From: an uncultured Bacteroides sp.
GTDB lineage: Bacteria; Bacteroidota; Bacteroidia; Bacteroidales; Bacteroidaceae
Length of the DNA: 64,000 nucleotides
Direction: 5' to 3'
Assembly (NCBI RefSeq): GCF_963677715.1
Contig: NZ_OY782496.1
Location: forward strand, 62,001-126,000
The position numbers were made by a program, and so were the translations under genes. A model generated the notes under the pieces. That model saw only the letters and a list, made by a program, of their open reading frames with translations. It made no database searches and was not told where the DNA came from. Of this stretch, positions 19,527 through 26,155 are shown in pieces (position 1 is the first letter of the stretch; each line of letters opens with the position of its first letter).

Positions 19527-20933
19527 CTAATTCTCAAAATGATAAACAGGCCTTTCCATTGTATACCCACTAGCTCCTCTAAACCATTTTGCTGCTTCGC
19601 CTGCGAGAAACAAATAATATCCTGAATCCAAATCATCATCATAACTTAAAAACTTTCCATTTGGATTAACAGATGAAACATTATTGGGAGTATAATTTTT
19701 ATGGGAGCATTTAAAAATAGCAGTACCCTCATCTATTTCATCAAACATAGCAACATATACGCCATCACACCCCCATTCTTTGTAAGAAGCCAATTGGCTC
19801 CAAAAGAAATCTCCTTTCAAACGAGGAATAGCATCATAAGAATCATTGTTAGGTAATATAATTCCAGCATCATCGAAAACAGTCTGCGTATTGCGCCACG
19901 AAAAGCCTGGATAAGCCACAGGTGCATATATTTTATTAAACTCTTTACACCAAGCAATATCAGTTCGAACTATACTCTCCTTTTGCCTAAAGTAGTCAAG
20001 AGTACTATACCTGCCTACTGCCCAAGGAGAGATCACTGTAGCCCGCTTAAAAACTTTTTCCCATTGGCCTGTGAATGGCTTCGAATCATTTCCAGAAGTT
20101 AGCCAATAATAGCCACAACCAACTAAGTAAGACAATTCACCAGGCACATTATTACGTCCCACTAATTTATTCATTAACTCAAGATACTGATCAGGAGTAC
20201 TATCCTTTCCATTATTAAGGCTAACCCCAAAAAAACCAACTAAAGGACGTCCTTTTTCCCACATGTAATTAGGGCATTTCTCTGGATCTGTAAAGTGGAA
20301 TCGGGAATTTAACATTTCCCAATCATCTATTATATATTGTAAATTTTCATCTTTCTCCAACCCACTTAGATCATACTCTATCATAATTGCACGTCCATAT
20401 TTTTCTGCTGCTTTAATGGCATTTGCTATTACCTCAGTCATCCATGGACGTCCTGTTATAGTACTTTTAAATCTCTGGATAATAGCTCCATCAATACCAT
20501 ATTGTTGCATCCACTTAAAATGCAAATCCGCTGTTTCATAATCTGCAGAACTAAAAAAAGTAGCTGTTGTTCCATCTGGATATTTAAAAGATGTGGGATA
20601 TGTTTTAACATATTCACTCATATCCGGCCAGTATTCAATGCTACAGAACCCTGGTTCAAACTTACTTACTCCATTCGCATATAAATGCTGCCACCCTTTA
20701 TTCACCCAGTCACCATCGGCCGTAAACCATCCCTGATAACCACACATAACATGACCTTTAAATGTCTTATAGATAACTGAAGCAGGAGTATCAGGAATCG
20801 TATCTCCCGATTCGTCAGAATTGTTAGGAGTTGCTGGAGTTTGAGGTTCGGAGTCCGAAATTTGAGGATTTTCACTAGAACATCCAACAAGCAACAACAT
20901 CATAAAAAGCAACCAATATTTAGCATTAATCAT
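19527..20933 (-). CDS. GH71/GH99-like glycoside hydrolase, surface lipoprotein candidate
   Basis: This 468-residue protein has a lipobox ending LLLVGC at Cys18, followed by a Ser/Pro/Asp/Glu-rich linker to about residue 50, as in surface-tethered Bacteroides lipoproteins. The catalytic region begins at FKGHVMCGYQGWF and includes DLHFKWMQQYGIDGAIIQRF, IEYDLSGL, YPGFSWRN and MFDEIDEGTAIFK. The E-x-x-EG motif resembles the two catalytic glutamates of GH99 endo-mannosidases (E-W-x-EG), but this branch is poorly characterised and its activity is unknown. Two candidate ATGs (20939 and 20933) follow AAGGAAGG; I chose 20933 because its spacing of 8 bases is better. It lies directly upstream of susC, so it may cut glycan at the surface before import. 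Confidence 0.8.
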   Translation of the reverse strand: MINAKYWLLFMMLLLVGCSSENPQISDSEPQTPATPNNSDESGDTIPDTPASVIYKTFKGHVMCGYQGWFTADGDWVNKGWQHLYANGVSKFEPGFCSIEYWPDMSEYVKTYPTSFKYPDGTTATFFSSADYETADLHFKWMQQYGIDGAIIQRFKSTITGRPWMTEVIANAIKAAEKYGRAIMIEYDLSGLEKDENLQYIIDDWEMLNSRFHFTDPEKCPNYMWEKGRPLVGFFGVSLNNGKDSTPDQYLELMNKLVGRNNVPGELSYLVGCGYYWLTSGNDSKPFTGQWEKVFKRATVISPWAVGRYSTLDYFRQKESIVRTDIAWCKEFNKIYAPVAYPGFSWRNTQTVFDDAGIILPNNDSYDAIPRLKGDFFWSQLASYKEWGCDGVYVAMFDEIDEGTAIFKCSHKNYTPNNVSSVNPNGKFLSYDDDLDSGYYLFLAGEAAKWFRGASGYTMERPVYHFEN

Positions 20934-21096
20934 AGACATATCCTTCCTTAAATTGATTATTAATAAAAAACAAACTGTTTTATGCATAATAAACTTTTAT
21001 AATTCTTTATGGAGGAAAACATCTCTCCCAAATAAACCTATTTGCATTTTTCATAATTATAGGACATAAAGTTTTATATATAAAAAAATCTATATT

Positions 21097-21213
21097 TTAT
21101 GCAAGTCGTTGGTTATCTATTGAAGGCGGTACTGTATTTGCTTCACCACTCCACGTTTCATTAGATTTATCACCCATAACCAATGCCAACTTTTCGCCAT
21201 TTTGTGCCATCAT
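21097..21213 (-). pseudogene. C-terminal stub of a GH92-like enzyme (remnant A)
   Basis: The minus strand encodes about 38 residues containing NGEKLALVMGDKSNETW and VPPSIDN before a stop, with an in-frame stop just upstream. This closely resembles the stub at 39532-39651 (KLILVMGSKANKKW and LPPSADN). Both resemble the extreme C-terminus of GH92 proteins, where GG-x-L-x-F-x-MG-x-K-P-N is usual; the intact GH92 here ends GGVLEFTMGDKPAKN. The rest of the gap 20940-21319 shows no other gene. GH92 origin is an inference; that the two stubs are related to each other is seen directly. Confidence 0.5.
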
Positions 21214-21319
21214 GGCTTATTCTATCTCTCGTCGCTCTAGCTGATTAGATATATTTATTATTACCTAAGACACCGTTTTAATTCTCTTTCAAATACATTT
21301 AAATAATACAAAACCAAAC

Positions 21320-24300
21320 TTACTTCAGCAATTCATCAATCATATTTACAAGCAGTTTCCCGGCTATCGGATCAGTTGTCGCTTTCTCCGTCAGCATGGT
21401 TGAAACGATTGCCTCTCCTTTATCCTGAATCTGAAGGATCGTAAATCCTTTGATTGTTTTCATGTACTTGGAACGTGCCTCCATATCACCATTGATATAC
21501 CCGTGTATTTTCGTCTGATTTGCCAACTCCAGAATCTTTTCATTCCTATTGATTTGCAAAGCGGCATCACATACTGTAGGTACTTCACGCTGATTATCAT
21601 TGAAATACCGGAGTTCCAATAAATCAATGCCATCAAACACCGGAGATTCAGGCATCTCCAGATTAACAATATCTCCTTCTGTGGGACGAATCCATCCGAT
21701 AATGTACTCCGGATAAATTTGTTTGGCTGCTTCCTTCGCATTCAGAAGCAGAACCTTGCCTCCTTTATCCAAGTACATTCTAACGGTTTTCAGCTCTTCA
21801 CTGGTACAATTATCCGTATTGATTCCGGCAAAAACATAAAGATTCGCTTTCTTCTTCAAAGCATCAGCCAGAGTATTCGCTTTTTCGTAAGAAATGCCAA
21901 GGAAATCGAGTACCTTCGCCGTATTATTAAAGTCAACCAACACAATGTTCCGGGCGGCAGGCGCCGATAACTGATTCCACCTTTTCTTAGCTACCAACAC
22001 TTCATATTCATTATGAGAAACAGGAATACCATTCTCCGTAAGTTTCAAAACTAGTTTCATGTTGTTTTTATCTCCCGAAAAATTATCCGGAAGCTGTATG
22101 GAAGGAGTTAACCACTGCCGCGAATAATGCTTCACATCGGGCATGCTCTGTTTTCCCCAGGACAGTTTCTTCCCTGTGCTATCTTGCAATTCCCAGTACA
22201 GAAGAGGGCTTTTCACATCCAAACCATCTTCCCGATCGTTAACAACACATATACGGGTAGGTAGCATCGTACCCGCATAGAAATGTCTTCCCCATAATTC
22301 GGCACTGACCAATACCGGTTGTAAAGCTCTCTGCAAAGCATAGTAAGTAGGATACGGTTCTATTTTCTGCGAATCGTATACACTCCTGAACCAAGTTATT
22401 AAAGCAAAATGCAGAATACCCGACGCCTGATCATTAGAGCGGCGCAAAGCCTCAGCCAACTCACCGGTAATGAACGACTGCACTTTCAGAAAAACATTGG
22501 GATCCCCGAATGCATAAGCCTGATAACCGACCAATGTCTGAGGATTCTGATGAACCAAGGTATAAAAACGCGTTGGATGGCCTGTCTCATTATTCGGATA
22601 TCCGGTAGACATTTCCTGACTAATCAACGGGCGACCGGGCATCTTGAACTTCTGTTGAAACTCTCCCTTAAACTGCTTGAATATAGTGTAATCATACCAG
22701 TTAATATAAGCATGAACATCATCAATATCTCCATCGTCTATATTCTTAAAGAAACTCTCTCCAAATTTTTCTTTCTTTCCTTTGGATTGATAATTGGAAT
22801 CAAAACAGATAGGCCGGGTAGGATCAATCTTTCTCATCTCCTTCACCACATCCGAGATAATAGTCATTTTCATTTTTGCCTTCTCTAGATCAGGTTCATT
22901 ATCATAAAACTTCATCTCATTGTTCACTGTCCAGAAGAGCAAAGAAGGATGGTTCCTATACTTCTTTAGCAAACTAAGAAACTCTTCCTTCCACATATCG
23001 ATCAATTTCTTATCCGGCATAGACGACTGAATCATCAGCCAAGGCCAGGTGCCCTCATAACTAATGCCAATGCCATTATTATCAGCCGCCGTTACCCATA
23101 AATTATTATAAGGAGTGGTATGCGTACGGGTTATTTCTATGTTGCCTTGTTTCATTAATTGATAGAAGGTATTAGCCAGCTTTTCGTCATTCGGAGCCAG
23201 AGCAAACGGAGTCTGGTTACCACCACGCAGCCAGTAAGGATGTCCATTCAGATAAAATAAGCCCTTTTTAACTTCAAACGTTCTGAATCCTGAAGGAATA
23301 ACGATATGATCGGCTTCTTTTCCTTTATCTGCAGTAACGGTAAACTTAAAATCATAAAGATTAGGATGCTGCGGGGACCATAAACGAGGTTTCAGATCTT
23401 TAACGGAGTAAGTAATCATACGTTCCTCGTTCGGTTTAAGGTTCACTCGCCCTACAGACAAACCCGAATAGAGCACTGAACCGGTTTCTTTATCTAATAT
23501 ATCCGTATGAATGCTCAGTTCATTCTTTTTGAGTGAATGGTTTCGGATAGTCACATCAAATTCGGCTCCCGTCAAGGAAGGTTTAATAAATACATCTTCT
23601 ATTTTCACCGGATTAGTAATCGTCAGTTTTACCGGTTGCCAGATACCTGCCGGATCATCATCGTAAAAACCATGAGCTATATCTTTCAGCATCTTGTTAG
23701 TAACCGGAACGGTTACAGCTACATCCACTATTTTGTCGGCATCACTAATATCTTTTACGAAATTACGTGTCACTTTTACGACAATAAGGTTTCTTCCCGG
23801 TTTAAACAGTTTGCTTCCGTCTACCTGAAATTCTCCGAACATTCCGACATGAGAAGCCGCAGATTCTCCGTTAATGAAAACTTCAGCCACCTTAGATACG
23901 GCATCGAAAGTCAATGTCATGTTTTTAGAAGCCACTCCGTCGGGTAGTTCGAGCCACTGTCGGTACCAAGCAGCCTGCGTTTTACGATAATCAAAAGTAT
24001 ACTCTTCGCATCGGGCTGTTTCTTGCTGATAATAGGTATCGGACACTCCTTTAGGAAAAGGCCCCATTGTTTCGCCATGCAACCAAATGCGAATGGGATT
24101 CCAAAAGTTGGGAACAGACATTACGTGCCAGTTTCCGTCATCAAAAGAAGAAGTAGCCCGTTTCTTGTCAGCCAATTGATACTCGGGCATAAATAACCAG
24201 TTTCCGTCTAAAGAAATCTCCATACGGCTATCCGACAGAGATTTAACTACGATCGGTTTATATTGAGCCCTCTCAATTTGGCGCATTTTCTCTTTTTCCT

Positions 24301-24958
24301 CGGCCGTTACCACGGGCCTAAAGACTTCCATCCGCACATTGTCCAACTGATTTTTGGTCATTGGAGCTACCGACAAGTCATCAAACTCTGTTTCTATCCA
24401 TCCCCCTCCCAACGTCACTTCACCAGCAGGCGCAAGATTGCTGTTTTTATCTGTTACATCCATACGAGGTATGTTTTCATTATTCAAAAATATTCGAATA
24501 CGGTTATTGCAAACCTCTACCTTCACATCATACCAAGCACCCGGAATCGGATGAAAATACAACGGACAGATACCCAAGAGTTCATCTGTACCCATGTATC
24601 CCATTCTGCTCAGCAATAGGTCATCCTGCAATCCCCCTTTAATTCCCAACACATACCGATCATTACGATTATAAGCCCTGAATCCGGCCCAAATTTGGAC
24701 TTGTTCAGCATCTCTCGGAGCTCTGGCCTTAAAGGAAACCACATAATTTTTCCATTTTGGATTTCCAAAAGAAGCATAGGCATCTCTCGATTTAAAAACA
24801 CCGTTCTCAATTTTGCACCCTCCGCGTCCTACTATCTTTAGCGAAACATCCGATCGTGAAAAGTCATTTTTCAAAACGGCATCCGACTGAGCATAGCCAA
24901 AAGTCGTGCACAATATAGCACAGGCAAAAGCCAACAAGGACTTATATACTTTTATCAT
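21320..24958 (-). CDS. Large GH2 exo-glycosidase with N-terminal LamG/DUF1080-like and C-terminal GATase-like domains
   Basis: This 1212-residue secreted enzyme has a signal peptide ending FGYAQ at residue 24. Next comes a concanavalin-type jelly roll (about 28-205: VLKNDFSRSDVSLKIVGRGG onward, with GGGWIETEFDDL). The GH2 sugar-binding, immunoglobulin-like and TIM-barrel domains follow (about 240-870). Glu681 in TVNNEMKF fits the acid/base and Glu782 in LISQEMSTG the nucleophile. The last 230 residues (from about NIVLVDFNNTAKVLDFLGIS) look like a class-I glutamine-amidotransferase-type Rossmann domain, as seen appended to some beta-galactosidases. The sugar specificity (beta-galactosidase, beta-mannosidase, beta-glucuronidase) is not decided. 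The GH2 at the right window edge has a similar C-terminal addition. Confidence 0.92.
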   Translation of the reverse strand: MIKVYKSLLAFACAILCTTFGYAQSDAVLKNDFSRSDVSLKIVGRGGCKIENGVFKSRDAYASFGNPKWKNYVVSFKARAPRDAEQVQIWAGFRAYNRNDRYVLGIKGGLQDDLLLSRMGYMGTDELLGICPLYFHPIPGAWYDVKVEVCNNRIRIFLNNENIPRMDVTDKNSNLAPAGEVTLGGGWIETEFDDLSVAPMTKNQLDNVRMEVFRPVVTAEEKEKMRQIERAQYKPIVVKSLSDSRMEISLDGNWLFMPEYQLADKKRATSSFDDGNWHVMSVPNFWNPIRIWLHGETMGPFPKGVSDTYYQQETARCEEYTFDYRKTQAAWYRQWLELPDGVASKNMTLTFDAVSKVAEVFINGESAASHVGMFGEFQVDGSKLFKPGRNLIVVKVTRNFVKDISDADKIVDVAVTVPVTNKMLKDIAHGFYDDDPAGIWQPVKLTITNPVKIEDVFIKPSLTGAEFDVTIRNHSLKKNELSIHTDILDKETGSVLYSGLSVGRVNLKPNEERMITYSVKDLKPRLWSPQHPNLYDFKFTVTADKGKEADHIVIPSGFRTFEVKKGLFYLNGHPYWLRGGNQTPFALAPNDEKLANTFYQLMKQGNIEITRTHTTPYNNLWVTAADNNGIGISYEGTWPWLMIQSSMPDKKLIDMWKEEFLSLLKKYRNHPSLLFWTVNNEMKFYDNEPDLEKAKMKMTIISDVVKEMRKIDPTRPICFDSNYQSKGKKEKFGESFFKNIDDGDIDDVHAYINWYDYTIFKQFKGEFQQKFKMPGRPLISQEMSTGYPNNETGHPTRFYTLVHQNPQTLVGYQAYAFGDPNVFLKVQSFITGELAEALRRSNDQASGILHFALITWFRSVYDSQKIEPYPTYYALQRALQPVLVSAELWGRHFYAGTMLPTRICVVNDREDGLDVKSPLLYWELQDSTGKKLSWGKQSMPDVKHYSRQWLTPSIQLPDNFSGDKNNMKLVLKLTENGIPVSHNEYEVLVAKKRWNQLSAPAARNIVLVDFNNTAKVLDFLGISYEKANTLADALKKKANLYVFAGINTDNCTSEELKTVRMYLDKGGKVLLLNAKEAAKQIYPEYIIGWIRPTEGDIVNLEMPESPVFDGIDLLELRYFNDNQREVPTVCDAALQINRNEKILELANQTKIHGYINGDMEARSKYMKTIKGFTILQIQDKGEAIVSTMLTEKATTDPIAGKLLVNMIDELLK

Positions 24959-25005
24959 TCTAATTCTTTTATTTTAATAAAAACAATATACATCCAACTT
25001 TATGA

Positions 25006-25064
25006 ACCCGGGTGGAGTAATGCCTGTCACTCATTTCAGGGCAGGCTTTCACTCTTACCCGGGT
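25006..25064. repeat. ACCCGGGT pair flanking a short inverted repeat
   Basis: Palindromic ACCCGGGT occurs at 25006-25013 and 25057-25064. Between them GCCTG and CAGGC form an inverted pair. The same core recurs in a cluster at 25875-25954 on the other side of the SusC stump. Function is unknown. Confidence 0.5.
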
Positions 25065-25173
25065 ATCACAACCTTTCTACTTAATAAACATACTTCATAT
25101 TAATACATTCTACTTCGATTATTTAATCTCTATTGTTTTAATGTCTGTATAATTATACTTTTTGTAATTATAC

Positions 25174-25494
25174 TTACAGCAAATGCCTACTCTGATCCAA
25201 TAAAGTAATCGAATAAATCGTTTTATGATCAAGTGCAACCAGCTTCTTATTATAACCGATATAAGTGACTTCCAAAGAACCTTTGACAGGAACACTTAAT
25301 AAAAAATGTCCCTCTATATCCGTTATAGTTCCGATAGATTTATTCCCCGCTAATGTAATATTAGCACCAATGATCACTTCACCTTTTTCATCTGTCACTG
25401 TTCCCGATATTTTTTTTGTCCCTTGTGCATATCCGGAAAGAACAAGTGAGAATAGCATAACAAAAACACAAAGATGTTTTCTTAATCTGTTCAT
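25174..25494 (-). pseudogene. SusC N-terminal stump (signal peptide plus carboxypeptidase-regulatory domain)
   Basis: The ORF encodes 106 residues: a signal peptide (ending SGYAQ) and a complete CarboxypepD_reg-like domain with KISGTVTDEKGEVIIGANIT, GTITDIEGHFLLSVP and SLEVTYIGYN. It then reads ITLLDQSRHLL and stops where intact SusC proteins continue into E-V-V-V-V-GYG and the plug. It is therefore a 5' stump of a TonB-dependent porin that has lost its plug and barrel. Similarity to the N-terminus of the SusC at 16256-19414 is evident (SGVVTDESGESIIGANV). A TACTTTTG -7 element lies about 150 bases upstream, so the stump may still be transcribed. A functional small secreted domain cannot be excluded. 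Confidence 0.8.
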
Positions 25495-25647
25495 AATTAC
25501 ATAATAAAAATGTTTCTCATTAAATTAGTTTAATCACAACCTTATCTATCTTATCTATTAGAATAAGCATAAGGAGACCTTCAGTTAACTGCTGTTTTTC
25601 ATAATTTATCAGATATTAATAACTTAACTAGGTTTCGTTCACCGAGG

Positions 25648-25655
25648 CAAAAGTA
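25648..25655 (-). promoter_or_regulatory. Candidate Bacteroides -7 element (TACTTTTG)
   Basis: TACTTTTG on the minus strand matches the Bacteroides sigma-ABfr -7 consensus TAnnTTTG and lies 154 bases before the ATG of the SusC stump. No clear TTTG -33 element is present at the expected spacing, so it is weak evidence. Long 5' leaders are common before susC genes. Confidence 0.35.
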
Positions 25656-25874
25656 GAGTGACTCGCTTAATTTAAGTGATTCCGAGTGCTTAATTCAGAG
25701 CTAAAATTTGATTAATTTGAAAGATTCTACATATAAAATCGTGCAGATTATAGATATCTCAAAAAATACCTTGCAAGAAGCGGCTTAAGTTTAAGGATGT
25801 GCAACCTTGCATCTTAAATGCAAAGACGCTCAAGGTTACATAGACTGAATAATACGGCTTGTTATTATTATCTA

Positions 25875-25954
25875 CACCCGGATATACAGATCGCTTAGAT
25901 CCGGATGGAGAGTTCTTCTCCACCCGGGTCGGGGAGTCTTGCACATCCGGGTGG
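25875..25954. repeat. Cluster of CACCCGGRT-type motifs
   Basis: CACCCGGAT at 25875-25883, ATCCGGATGG at 25899-25908, CCACCCGGGT at 25920-25929 and ATCCGGGTGG at 25945-25954 are variants of one near-palindromic core in alternating orientation within 80 bases. Two more cores lie at 25006-25064. No gene is seen in the 25495-26155 gap. The cluster may be an interspersed repeat element or binding sites. Confidence 0.5.
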
Positions 25955-26024
25955 AAGCAATGTTTTGAAACCAGCTAATAGAAGGGAATAACGCTTGAGA
26001 TAAAAATAAGAACGAGACATCACC

Positions 26025-26127
26025 GCGTGACTTGCGTTACTTCGCGTTACTTTTTCAGAGAAAGTCACGCACCAGTAATGACTACCGACAAATGATTTGA
26101 AGCCTAGGTGCGTGACTTGCGTGACTT
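26025..26127. repeat. 9-bp GCGTGACTT tandem repeats with a 12-bp perfect inverted repeat
   Basis: Three tandem 9-mers (GCGTGACTT, GCGTTACTT, GCGTTACTT) occupy 26025-26051, and two more (GCGTGACTT twice) occupy 26110-26127. An inverted copy lies at 26062-26070. AAGTCACGCACC (26062-26073) is perfectly inverted in GGTGCGTGACTT (26107-26118) with a 33-base spacer. The element lies just after the stop of the regulator (26156), so the hairpin could act as its transcript end, although no T-run follows directly. The repeat period is too short for CRISPR. Confidence 0.7.
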
Positions 26128-26155
26128 TTCGAGAAAACAGCATGAGCTATTTTTA

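Noticed and set aside
21315..21322. TAAGTTTG on the minus strand as a promoter for the GH71/99-like gene
   Set aside because: It overlaps the stop of the GH2 gene, is 380 bases from the start and lacks any -33 element; a chance match in AT-rich DNA is likely.
26025..26127. Short regular repeats that might be a CRISPR array
   Set aside because: The unit is 9 bases, there are no unique spacers of 25-40 bases and no cas genes are near.
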